DNA of 64,000 nucleotides from Haloarcula hispanica ATCC 33960 (GTDB lineage Archaea > Halobacteriota > Halobacteria > Halobacteriales > Haloarculaceae): NCBI RefSeq assembly GCF_000223905.1, contig NC_015943.1, positions 310,001 through 374,000 on the forward strand, read 5' to 3'. Positions 24,821 through 32,921 of this stretch are shown one piece after another; position 1 is the first letter of the stretch; every line of letters begins with the position of its first letter. The notes beneath the pieces are model-generated. The model was given only the letters and a program-made list of their open reading frames with translations. It did no database searches and was not told the origin of the DNA. The translations under genes were made by a program, and so were the position numbers.

Positions 24821-26038
24821 TTACAGATGTGTGAGCAGGCGGTCGACGACGTACGCAGCACCGTCTTCGTCGAGACACATCGGGTTGAGAACAATCTCGC
24901 CCTCGTCGATGCGGTCCTCGCCGACATACACGCGTGGGTCCTCGCGCTGCAGTTCTGACACCAACGCGGCTGCCGAAAGAGTCGATTGGGAGGGAGTTAT
25001 ATCCACAATGATCCGTGGAGCAACACTCTGCTCACCACCAGCAACAACTGTGGTCTCTACGCCCGCTGCCTCAAGTTGGCTCGCCATGTTTTCGGCGAGG
25101 TTCTCCCACTCGGCGACAAGCGCTTCCTGATCCTCTTCGATGAATAGTTCTAGCGCGCGAATGAGGCCGACAAGTTCCTCCTTGCCGACCTTGAGCGACC
25201 GTCCGATTCCCTGTCTGGGAACCCCATCGAACCGTTCCGTATCGATAAGCGAGCTGGGTGGGTTCCAAACCCGGCGGTCGACGTGCATATCCTGGTGCTG
25301 CACAGCGATTGAACGGATATACTGACGTTTGCCGGCGATGATACCCGTCGTCTGTGGGCCGCGGATTCCTTTGCCACCGCTGAACACCACCATGTCCGCT
25401 CCCTGCTCGACGAAACGAGAGAGGTTCTCAATGGGCGGCACCTCGGCGGCAGCGTCGACAATCACGGGAACATCGTGTCGGTGTGCGATCTCCGAGACAG
25501 TCGAGAGGTCCGGCTGTGTGTATGTTTTCTGGACGTACGCGACCCCGGCAGTGTTTTCGTCGATGGCGCTTTCGATCTCCCAGGGTTCCACGTTTGTTGC
25601 GCCAGTGCCGAGATGGTAATCGTTTGTCCCGACATCGACAATGTTTGCGCCAGCCGCTCGCAGTGCGTGGTCGTACCCCGTCCGGTGAGTCCGGGGCATC
25701 ACGATGTCGTTTGGTGCGTCTGTCGGATGGGGTAACTCCGACATGGTCTCCGGGTCGTCCCCCGCGATTGCGGCAGCCGCGGCCAACAACAGGCCGGCCT
25801 CAGCACCCGGCGAAACGTATCCGGCTTCCGACCCGGCGATTTCAGCGATCTGTTCGGAAGCCTTTGCCTCTAGATCACTCAGCTGAACGAATTCGTCGGC
25901 AGCAGCGCGCATGGCGTCCGCGGCTTCCTCTCGAATGAGGCTGCCGCCAATCCGCGTTTTTGTGCCCGCTGCATTGACGACCGGCGTGACACCCAACTGA
26001 CGATACACCGACTCTGACTCTGTTGTGAATGGAACCAT
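24821..26038 (-). CDS. SelA-like PLP-dependent enzyme (possible amino-sugar-acid ammonia-lyase)
   Basis: 405 residues of the fold-type I PLP family related to selenocysteine synthase SelA and to D-glucosaminate-6-phosphate ammonia-lyase DgaE. The PLP lysine is Lys223 in VVFSGGKGIRGPQTTG, with the cofactor-ring Asp in VIVDAAAEVPP. Start at 26038 is preferred because it opens the conserved domain directly (YRQLGVTPVVNAAGT); the longer frame would reach back into the divergent gene. A true SelA would need selenocysteine machinery, of which none is seen. In this setting an ammonia-lyase acting on a 2-amino sugar acid such as D-glucosaminate is a better guess. Confidence 0.8.
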   Translation of the reverse strand: MVPFTTESESVYRQLGVTPVVNAAGTKTRIGGSLIREEAADAMRAAADEFVQLSDLEAKASEQIAEIAGSEAGYVSPGAEAGLLLAAAAAIAGDDPETMSELPHPTDAPNDIVMPRTHRTGYDHALRAAGANIVDVGTNDYHLGTGATNVEPWEIESAIDENTAGVAYVQKTYTQPDLSTVSEIAHRHDVPVIVDAAAEVPPIENLSRFVEQGADMVVFSGGKGIRGPQTTGIIAGKRQYIRSIAVQHQDMHVDRRVWNPPSSLIDTERFDGVPRQGIGRSLKVGKEELVGLIRALELFIEEDQEALVAEWENLAENMASQLEAAGVETTVVAGGEQSVAPRIIVDITPSQSTLSAAALVSELQREDPRVYVGEDRIDEGEIVLNPMCLDEDGAAYVVDRLLTHL

Positions 26039-26133
26039 AGTTGTGCTCTTTTCACTACCGCTAGTCCCGTATACGAACTCAAACCCGCTCCAGGTATATG
26101 AAAGATTCCCATCTATAATCGAAAAACACAAAC

Positions 26134-26143
26134 TATTATATAT
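26134..26143 (+). promoter_or_regulatory. TATA box of the transporter ATPase gene
   Basis: TATTATATAT lies about 30 bases before the ATG at 26170. The SelA-like gene starts divergently at 26038 and has its own TATA-like GTATACG on the minus strand near 26067-26075, so the two promoters share 130 bases and may be co-regulated. Confidence 0.5.
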
Positions 26144-26169
26144 CTCTGTGGAACAATAACAGATATCGC

Positions 26170-27300
26170 ATGGCACAGTTAGAGCTCGATAACCTTGTCA
26201 AGACGTTCTCCGACGGGAGCGACGAGGTTGTCGCTGTCGATACGGTGAATATGTCGCTAAACGACGGCGAGTTTCTGGTACTGGTCGGCCCATCCGGCTG
26301 TGGAAAATCGACAACCTTGCGGATGGTCGCCGGGCTTGAGACGGTGACTGAGGGTGATATTCTGATCGGAGACGAGTCTGTCATCGGCACCGAGCCCCGT
26401 GACCGCGATATCGCGATGGTCTTTCAGAACTACGCGCTCTATCCACATATGACCGCAGAGGAGAACATGTCGTTCGGGTTGAAGATGACGACGGACCTAG
26501 ATACAGAAACGATTGAACAGCGTGTAACCGAGACAGCCGAGATGATGGGCATCGAGGACTTGCTTGATGATCCGCCAAAGGAGCTATCTGGGGGCCAGCA
26601 ACAGCGGGTGGCGCTCGGGAGAGCAATCGTTCGGGACCCAGCGGTGTTCTTGATGGACGAGCCACTGAGCAATCTGGATGCCAAGCTCCGGACGAAAATG
26701 CGGACCGAGCTAAAGAGCCTCCAGAACGAACTCGACGTGACAACGATCTACGTTACTCACGACCAGACGGAGGCAATGACGATGGGCGACCGTATCGCTA
26801 TTCTGGACGATGGCGTGTTACAGCAGGTTGGAACGCCACTGGAGTGTTATCACCGTCCAGCCAATCGGTTTGTCGCCGGGTTCATCGGGTCGCCCTCGAT
26901 GAACTTCATTCCTGCCGCTGTCGAGGACGGGTCGCTAGTGCACCAGGAGTTTACCTACGAGCTGTCCGCTGAAACCGCCGCCCAGCTCGACGGGTACGAG
27001 GAAGTCATCCTCGGTGTCCGGCCTGAAGATATTCAGCTCAACACCGCGACTGGCCCGGAGCAGACCGTTACCGCGACCGTCGACGTCGTCGAGCCACTTG
27101 GGGACCTGTTTCATGTGTACGTGACTATCGACGGGCAGCAGTATACGGTCACCGTCGAGGATGGAGCAAACCTCGGGAATGGCGTCACGGTCGGATTGCG
27201 GTTCCCAGAGGAGGTCATCCATCTGTTTGATGCGGACTCCGGCACTGCGATCAAGAACAGTGAAACGGAAATCGACGAAGAGAATCCGGTTGCAGCCTGA
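26170..27300 (+). CDS. Sugar ABC transporter ATP-binding protein (MalK/UgpC type)
   Basis: 376 residues. Walker A is GPSGCGKST (residues 40-48), the Q-loop sits in VFQNYALYPHM, the signature is LSGGQQQRVALGRA near 140, Walker B is VFLMDEP, and the switch His lies in YVTHDQTEAM. After about residue 235 comes the MalK-type regulatory/TOBE domain (LGVRPEDIQL). It powers the two permeases at 20486-22385, from which it is separated by the GH3, PIG-L and SelA-like genes. A T-run directly after the stop (27301-27305) may end transcription. Confidence 0.92.
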   Translation: MAQLELDNLVKTFSDGSDEVVAVDTVNMSLNDGEFLVLVGPSGCGKSTTLRMVAGLETVTEGDILIGDESVIGTEPRDRDIAMVFQNYALYPHMTAEENMSFGLKMTTDLDTETIEQRVTETAEMMGIEDLLDDPPKELSGGQQQRVALGRAIVRDPAVFLMDEPLSNLDAKLRTKMRTELKSLQNELDVTTIYVTHDQTEAMTMGDRIAILDDGVLQQVGTPLECYHRPANRFVAGFIGSPSMNFIPAAVEDGSLVHQEFTYELSAETAAQLDGYEEVILGVRPEDIQLNTATGPEQTVTATVDVVEPLGDLFHVYVTIDGQQYTVTVEDGANLGNGVTVGLRFPEEVIHLFDADSGTAIKNSETEIDEENPVAA

Positions 27301-27523
27301 TTTTTCTCATTCCGCGACGGCCGATAGAACGTGGCTTGAGAATACCCGAGAAGGGTACCAGTGGTAGTGACGGCCGGAAGAATACCAAAGGAGCCACTGG
27401 GAGGACCAGCGCGGAACCGACCCATTTTGACGGCTCTGTGAGCAGGGCTTGCTGACGAGATGGTCTGAGACGTGCTTGCTCAGTATTCAATATTTCCGCT
27501 CTGCGAGCGGGTGTGGGAGTTCG

Positions 27524-27538
27524 TTTCGTAATGTGAAA
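27524..27538. promoter_or_regulatory. Imperfect TTTCGTA-A-TGTGAAA site
   Basis: It matches the gdh upstream palindrome TTTCGTATTACGAAA in all but two arm bases and the centre. Grouped with the copies at 15100 and 27628 as a possible operator of the island. Confidence 0.3.
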
Positions 27539-27627
27539 TTTATTCACGCAGTCACCAGCGAGGCGCAGTCACTTGCGATATGAACTGTTGTCGTTGTGAG
27601 GGGTCAGTACCACAACGGCACTGTATT

Positions 27628-27638
27628 TCGTAATACGA
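27628..27638. promoter_or_regulatory. Palindrome TCGTA-A-TACGA
   Basis: An 11-base perfect palindrome sharing the full core of the 15-base site upstream of gdh (15100-15114). It stands 12 bases before the first 33-base direct repeat. Confidence 0.4.
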
Positions 27639-27649
27639 CATCCGCATGG

Positions 27650-27865
27650 CCATCAGATAACAGGCGTACAAATATTATCGAAGTCGTCGACTGCTCTACA
27701 CGTCTCACTAGGCGTCGGGAGCAGGGGAGAGACAGATGCAACCCTGACTGAGATTCAACACCTGTGAACAACCCTCACTGTAGGCCGGATGGTTGCACTG
27801 CGCTCTGGAGCGCACATACCTCAGAGATACAGCCATAGGATAACAGGCGTACATCTATTATCTAA
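27650..27865. repeat. Pair of 33-base direct repeats 183 bases apart
   Basis: The units at 27650-27682 and 27833-27865 agree at 28 of 33 positions. The conserved core is GATAACAGGCGTACA then two variable bases then TATTATC; each core has inverted ends GATAA and TTATC. The 150 bases between them show no gene. Confidence 0.65.
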
Positions 27866-28356
27866 TTCAGAATCAGCCTGAGAGTTACCGGCCGTAGGTG
27901 ATAGTGTCGGCGTTGGAGTGCAGACCAGTATCGAGGCGATACGAGAAGCGATTGCGGTTGTGCAAGGAGAGTGCTGAGCACGAACAGGGCGAATCGAAAC
28001 GGACTGGGGGACCGTGACAGGACTAGTCCCGGTAACGCTGCTATCCTCGCTATATTCTCATTTGTATTTCGTATGCTGCGGCCGAGTTCAAGCTGATTGA
28101 ACATCCTGGTGTACAGCAAGTGCCACGTCCGACATCTGCATCGGCCGGCATTAGAGCACCGGGACGACGCCGCCTTACTCCGTTTCTCAGTGGCAATACA
28201 GTGATCAGTAGGCACGTAAACGGACGGACGGAATTTAGGAGAGTCACTGGATTGCCGAGTTTTGGGTAGTATATCATGGTGCAGTCGTCGCGATGCCACT
28301 GGGAATACACCTGATAACACAGTCCCCGGACACAGAGTTCAATCTTGTTGAATAAT

Positions 28357-28365
28357 TTTATAAAC
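28357..28365 (+). promoter_or_regulatory. TATA box of the second IclR gene (TTTATAAAC region)
   Basis: Centred about 25 bases before the ATG at 28386, predicting a leaderless transcript. Confidence 0.6.
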
Positions 28366-28385
28366 AGTTAGCCGAATATACGCGT

Positions 28386-29138
28386 ATGACAGGACAAGGT
28401 CCGATAGAGTCCGCCGGGAGGGTGCTGGACATTATTGAAGCACTGAAAACGGAACAGGCACTCGGCGTCACTGAGCTGGCAGAGCGGGTGGAGATGCCCA
28501 AGAGCACAGTCCACGTTCATCTCTCGACACTCCAGAGCCGAGGCTACGTCGTCCAGGACCAGAACAAGGCGTATCGGCTGAGCTTGCGGTTTCTGGATAT
28601 CGGGATGAAAGTCCGCGAGCGGCAGGAGATGTACCAGGAGGTCGCCCCGAAACTGAACGAGATAGCCGACGAAACCGACGAGAAAGCGTGGTGGATCGTC
28701 GAAGAGAACGGAAAGGCGGTCTTCCTGGCCAAAGCGCTCGGCAGTCGGGCGATTCAGACAAACTCACAGATCGGCCAGTACACCGAACTGTACAGGCTCG
28801 CTGGTGGCATGGCAATCCTCTCAGTGTTGCCGAAACACCGGCGGGAGACAATCCTCGAAAGCTACGACTACCCCCTCCCCGACGGTCGGGAGCGGCAGGA
28901 ACTCGAAGCAGAACTCGACGAGATTCAGGACCGCGGCGTCGCCTACGGCATCGACCAGTTCCTCGAAGGCGTAGCCGGCGTCGGTGCCCCGCTGGTAGAC
29001 AACGCCGGCAACACGTACGGTGCCATCAGCGTGTCGGGACCAGCGAACCGGCTGGACTCCGAACGCATCGAAAACGAACTGACCGACCTTATCCGTGGGA
29101 TCTCCGGCGAGCTACAGGTGAATCTCTCGTATCAGTAG
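28386..29138 (+). CDS. IclR-family transcriptional regulator
   Basis: 250 residues: an N-terminal winged helix (about 8-70; VTELAERVEMPKSTVHVHL) and a C-terminal effector domain ending with GAISVSGPANRLDSERIE. It is more similar in layout to the IclR at 38312-39082 than to the one at 15468-16214. It closes the sugar island and is preceded by the long repeat-containing region, in which its own operator could lie. The LIV operon beyond it reads toward it. Confidence 0.9.
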   Translation: MTGQGPIESAGRVLDIIEALKTEQALGVTELAERVEMPKSTVHVHLSTLQSRGYVVQDQNKAYRLSLRFLDIGMKVRERQEMYQEVAPKLNEIADETDEKAWWIVEENGKAVFLAKALGSRAIQTNSQIGQYTELYRLAGGMAILSVLPKHRRETILESYDYPLPDGRERQELEAELDEIQDRGVAYGIDQFLEGVAGVGAPLVDNAGNTYGAISVSGPANRLDSERIENELTDLIRGISGELQVNLSYQ

Positions 29139-29335
29139 TTCTACTGACTCGAACACCACTGATCTGGGCAAGACACCTGTGAGACCGTTCGAATCCCTTC
29201 GGAACAACGCTATAGCACGATAGAAGCCGATTCAATAGAATAGAACTGACCGTGTTATATGTTGACACTCTTGATGTGTTAGCACTCTAGTGGTCGTTAC
29301 CGCTCGGTGCATGGGGCTCGAACTATGGTCGGTAA

Positions 29336-29354
29336 GCCCCGTCTCGAACGGGGC
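29336..29354. terminator. GC-rich hairpin between convergent IclR and livF genes
   Basis: Arms GCCCCGT (29336-29342) and ACGGGGC (29348-29354) pair exactly around a 5-base loop, 59 bases past the livF stop and 198 bases past the IclR stop. No U-run follows on either strand, so a terminator or mRNA 3'-end stem is likely but not certain. Confidence 0.35.
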
Positions 29355-29412
29355 CCTGCGCTATACGGCTAGTGACCGGGGATCGGGTCGTGCCCGGCGA
29401 TTGTCGCCATAG

Positions 29413-30135
29413 TCAGTCAGTGACACCGACGCCGAGGTGTCTGTCGAGTACGTCCTCGTTGTTCTGGATCTCCGCCGCAGTCCCCTCGTGGACGATCTCG
29501 CCCTTTTCGAGGATGTACGTGTACTCCGAGACCGCCAGTGCGACCGGGATGTTCTGCTCGACGACCAGCACCGTGATACCCTGTTCGTTCAGTTCGAGGA
29601 TCAGGTCCTCTATCTGCCGGACGACATAGGGTGCGAGCCCTTCCGTCGGTTCGTCAAGCAACAACAGATCCGGGTCGGCAGTCAGGGCGCGGCCGACCGC
29701 GAGCATCTGCTGTTCGCCACCGGAAAGGACCGACCCGTCCTTGTGTTCTCGCTCCGCGAGGTTCTCGAACATATCCAGTACGTCGTCGACTGACGGCCCA
29801 TCAGGCGACTCGGCACCGATTTCACCCATTCTGATGTTCTCTCGGACGGTCAACTCGGGGAAGATCCGTCGCTCTTCGGGAACGAACCCGATGCCGCTCC
29901 GGATCGTCGCCTCGGAGTTGCGTGTCGTGATGTCCTCGCCGTTGAACGTTATTGACCCACCAGTCGGGGTGATGTTACCGACAATCGACCGTAGCGTCGT
30001 CGTCTTGCCGACGCCGTTGCGCCCGACCAGCGACACAACGCTTCCGCGTTCGACATCCATCGAGACGCCCTGTAGCACCTCGGTCATCCCGTACCCGGCC
30101 CGGACATCTTCGAGAGAGAGGAGCGGGTCAGTCAT
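29413..30135 (-). CDS. livF: LIV/HAAT-type ABC transporter ATP-binding protein LivF
   Basis: 240 residues: Walker A GRNGVGKTT, signature LSGGEQQMLAVGRAL, Walker B LLLLDEPTEGLAP, the last being the LivF hallmark. It is the second ATPase of a hydrophobic/aromatic acid transporter. Its start overlaps the livG stop by four bases (ATGA), so the two are translationally coupled. The transporter lies between the sugar island and the acylase/phenylacetate region. Confidence 0.92.
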   Translation of the reverse strand: MTDPLLSLEDVRAGYGMTEVLQGVSMDVERGSVVSLVGRNGVGKTTTLRSIVGNITPTGGSITFNGEDITTRNSEATIRSGIGFVPEERRIFPELTVRENIRMGEIGAESPDGPSVDDVLDMFENLAEREHKDGSVLSGGEQQMLAVGRALTADPDLLLLDEPTEGLAPYVVRQIEDLILELNEQGITVLVVEQNIPVALAVSEYTYILEKGEIVHEGTAAEIQNNEDVLDRHLGVGVTD

Positions 30136-30896
30136 TCTCGGACACCACCGAGGTACGCATCGCGGACGTCTTCGTTGTTTGCGATCTCGTCGGGTGTCCC
30201 GCTTGCGAGTTCTTCGCCGCGAGTAAGGACAGTAATCCGGTCCGAGACACGCATCACGAGGTCGATATCGTGTTCGATGAGCATCAACGACCGATCCGAG
30301 AGGACCTCATCGATGAGGTCCATCGTGGCCTGTGTTTCCTCGCTACTCATTCCGGCGGTCGGTTCGTCGAGCATGACGAGGGCGGGGTCTGTCGCCAGCA
30401 CGAGCCCCAGTTCGAGTCGTCGCTGATCGCCGTACGCCAGGGCCTCCGCGTGCTCGTCAGCCCTGTCTTGGAGCCCGATCTGTTCCAGCACCGTCCCGGT
30501 TTGCTCCGTGATCTCGTCGAAGCCGTTCTTGTCACGGAACAGCGCTTCGCTGGGATTGATCTCGTCACTGTGGACGGACTGTGCTGCCAGCCGCACGTTT
30601 TCTCGAACGGTGAGACCGCCGAAAACGTTCGTAATCTGGAACGAGCGGCCCAGTCCGCGGCCAACCCGTTCGTGTGGCGCGACGTCAGTGATGTCCTCAC
30701 CTTTGAACCGCACGACACCCGCTGACGGCGATAGTGCGCCAGTGATGAGATTAAACGTCGTTGTCTTCCCGGCCCCGTTTGGCCCGATAACGCTCCTGAA
30801 CTCACCGTCCGCAACCGACAGCGACACGTCGTCAACGGCGGTGAGCTTGCCGAACCGCTTCGTCAGTCCGTCCGTTTCGAGTACAGTCTCAGTCAT
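30132..30896 (-). CDS. livG: LIV/HAAT-type ABC transporter ATP-binding protein LivG
   Basis: 254 residues: Walker A GPNGAGKTTTFNLITG (the FNLITG extension is typical of LivG), the long insert between Walker A and the signature, YGDQRRLELGLVLA as signature region, and MLDEPTAGMS for Walker B. It overlaps the fused permease gene by eight bases. It pairs with LivF to energise import. Confidence 0.92.
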   Translation of the reverse strand: MTETVLETDGLTKRFGKLTAVDDVSLSVADGEFRSVIGPNGAGKTTTFNLITGALSPSAGVVRFKGEDITDVAPHERVGRGLGRSFQITNVFGGLTVRENVRLAAQSVHSDEINPSEALFRDKNGFDEITEQTGTVLEQIGLQDRADEHAEALAYGDQRRLELGLVLATDPALVMLDEPTAGMSSEETQATMDLIDEVLSDRSLMLIEHDIDLVMRVSDRITVLTRGEELASGTPDEIANNEDVRDAYLGGVRE

Positions 30897-32913
30897 CGCT
30901 TCTCACTTCCGGCTCATCCATGTCGACAGGACCGTCCGCGTTGTTGGCCGTCTCCAGCCGTTGTGCGACGAGAGACGGAATCGATACGATACCGCGTGGG
31001 ACGAACAGCACGAACAGGATAAACATCGTCCCGATGATAAGCCGCCACTGGTCGGTGTACGACGAGAGGAACTCCTCGGCACCGAAGAAGACACCGGAGC
31101 CGATCATGGGACCGTACAGTGTCCCCATTCCGCCAAACAGCGCAATGACGATGACTTCACCAGAGTGGATCCAGTTGAGGGTCTGGTCCGGTGAAATGAT
31201 GACTGTCGACGGACTGATTGCGAGGAGGCCGCCAGCCAGTCCAGCCATTCCGCCGCTGATGACAAACGCCCGGCGCTTGTATCTGTTGACGTCATAGCCG
31301 ATGAACTCCGCTCGCTCCTCGCTTTCCCGAATCGACTGCAGGACACTGCCAAACGGCGCGTTCATCATGCGCCGAGCGAACAGGAACGACAGCAGGGCGA
31401 TGAGCAAGGCGAGATAGTAGAACACGAACTGCTGTCCGAGTTCGTAGCCGAGGAGCCCGAACTCGATGTTCGAGAGCGACGCCCCGACAGTACCGAATCC
31501 GAGGAACGCTTCGAAGCCGAGCAGGCCGTCGCTCCCGCCGGTAAAGTCGAACTTGAACACAGCGCTGTAGAGCAGTTCCGCGAACGCCAGCGTGATCATG
31601 GCGAAGTACACGCCGGAGACCCGAATCGAGAGGCTGCCGACGATCCAAGCTAGGACAGCACAGATGAGAATCGCCCCGAGCAACACGACGAAAACCGACT
31701 GCGAATAGTGCAACATGACGAGCGCGGCGGTGTACGCACCGACGCCGTAGAACATCGTGTGGCCCAGGGGGACCAGGCCGGCATAGCCCATCACGATATC
31801 GAGACTCAGTGCGAAGATAGCCCAGATCAGGATCTCGTTGAGAACGACGAGGTAGTACTGGTCGCCCATGAACAGAATCGCGAGTGGGGCGAGCGCGAGC
31901 GCGACAACGGCGATACCGCCGAGCCGTACCCGTGTGCTGTCCGCCAGTACCCCGCCGTACCCCCCGACGAGGATCTCGCCCTCGCTTTCCGACTCGTCAC
32001 CTCGCGTTCCGAACAGTCCTTGCGGTTTCACGAGCAACACGGCGATCATGAGCAGGTACACAGTCAACCCCTCGAGATTGGGAACGCTCAGCGTGACATC
32101 GCCGACCGTTGCCACGACAGACCCACTGTAGGCCCGCATCAGCGTCTGGACGACACCGACGAGCAACCCGCCGAAGACGGCACCCCTGAAGCTACCGAGG
32201 CCGCCGAGGACGACGACAACGAACGCCGGGATGATGACGCTGTTCCCCATGCCGGTGTTCACGTTCTGGTAGCCGCCGAGGACGATCCCGGCGACGGCAG
32301 CGAGCGCCGCACCGACACCGAAGACCAGCGTGTAGTACTGGTCGATGTCGATACCGACGTTGCGGACCATTTCGCGGTCCTGCGATCCGGCACGAATGAT
32401 CATCCCGTACTTCGTCCGGTTCAGCAGGTACCACGTCACGACCGCGAGCAGCGCCGCAAAGACGATCATGAAGTAATTGTACACGGACACCTGGACGCCC
32501 AGTATGGACACTGGCCGACTCAGATACTCCGGGACAGCTAGCTGTCGTTGCTGTGTCCCCCAGATAAGACGGATACCGTCGTTGATCACGAGCACGAGCC
32601 CGAACGTCAGGAGAATGTGATATAACGGGTCTCGACCGTACAGCGGTCGGACAGTCGTTCGCTCGATAGCGGCACCGATGAGGCCGACGGCGACCGGTGC
32701 AACCACTATCGCGATCCAGAACCCAGTCCCCGCGCCGAACGGCGCGATGATGCTGAGGGAGAAATACGCACCGAGTGCGAACAGTTCGCCATGGGAGAAG
32801 TTGATCACGTCCATCACGCCGAAAATGACCGATAGGCCGGCGGCTAGCAGGACGTAAACCATCCCCAGGGTGAGGCCATTCAGCAGTTGTTCGATGAAGT
32901 CGGCAGCAACCAT
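30889..32913 (-). CDS. Fused LivH-LivM branched-chain/HAAT permease
   Basis: 674 residues. Residues 1 to about 300 are LivH-like (FIEQLLNGLTLGMVYVLLA, GVMDVINFSHGELFALGAY, VVVLGGLGSFRGAVFGGLL). After a hydrophilic linker rich in Gly/Glu, residues about 335-650 are LivM-like (IMGYAGLVPLGHTMFYGVGAY, GMGTLYGPMIGSGVFFGAEE). In most organisms these are two genes; here one chain would supply both halves of the channel, about 16-18 membrane segments. It follows its binding-protein gene by 8 bases. Confidence 0.9.
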   Translation of the reverse strand: MVAADFIEQLLNGLTLGMVYVLLAAGLSVIFGVMDVINFSHGELFALGAYFSLSIIAPFGAGTGFWIAIVVAPVAVGLIGAAIERTTVRPLYGRDPLYHILLTFGLVLVINDGIRLIWGTQQRQLAVPEYLSRPVSILGVQVSVYNYFMIVFAALLAVVTWYLLNRTKYGMIIRAGSQDREMVRNVGIDIDQYYTLVFGVGAALAAVAGIVLGGYQNVNTGMGNSVIIPAFVVVVLGGLGSFRGAVFGGLLVGVVQTLMRAYSGSVVATVGDVTLSVPNLEGLTVYLLMIAVLLVKPQGLFGTRGDESESEGEILVGGYGGVLADSTRVRLGGIAVVALALAPLAILFMGDQYYLVVLNEILIWAIFALSLDIVMGYAGLVPLGHTMFYGVGAYTAALVMLHYSQSVFVVLLGAILICAVLAWIVGSLSIRVSGVYFAMITLAFAELLYSAVFKFDFTGGSDGLLGFEAFLGFGTVGASLSNIEFGLLGYELGQQFVFYYLALLIALLSFLFARRMMNAPFGSVLQSIRESEERAEFIGYDVNRYKRRAFVISGGMAGLAGGLLAISPSTVIISPDQTLNWIHSGEVIVIALFGGMGTLYGPMIGSGVFFGAEEFLSSYTDQWRLIIGTMFILFVLFVPRGIVSIPSLVAQRLETANNADGPVDMDEPEVRSDD

Positions 32914-32921
32914 TGTGCTAC

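Larger units (their letters stand above)
27301..28385. other. 1.08 kb non-coding stretch with direct repeats and operator-like sites
   Basis: No convincing gene on either strand; the longest frame (27862-28320, minus) is Arg/Ser-rich rather than acidic and shows no domain. It holds a 33-base direct repeat pair (27650-27682 and 27833-27865), a TCGTA-A-TACGA palindrome, two related half-sites, and at its right end the promoter of the IclR gene. A regulatory region, a non-coding RNA or a degraded gene are all possible. Confidence 0.5.

Noticed and set aside
24821..26176. Longer version of the SelA-like gene starting at 26176
   Set aside because: It would run through the divergent promoter space and overlap the ATPase start; the extra 46 residues are Cys/Tyr-rich and unlike the rest.
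27862..28320. 152-codon minus-strand frame in the 1.1 kb non-coding region
   Set aside because: Arg/Ser-rich rather than acidic, no recognisable domain, and no supporting promoter; treated as chance.
29185..29205. GTTCGAATCCC, resembling a tRNA T-loop
   Set aside because: The flanking bases do not pair into a T stem and no acceptor, D or anticodon arms can be drawn around it.
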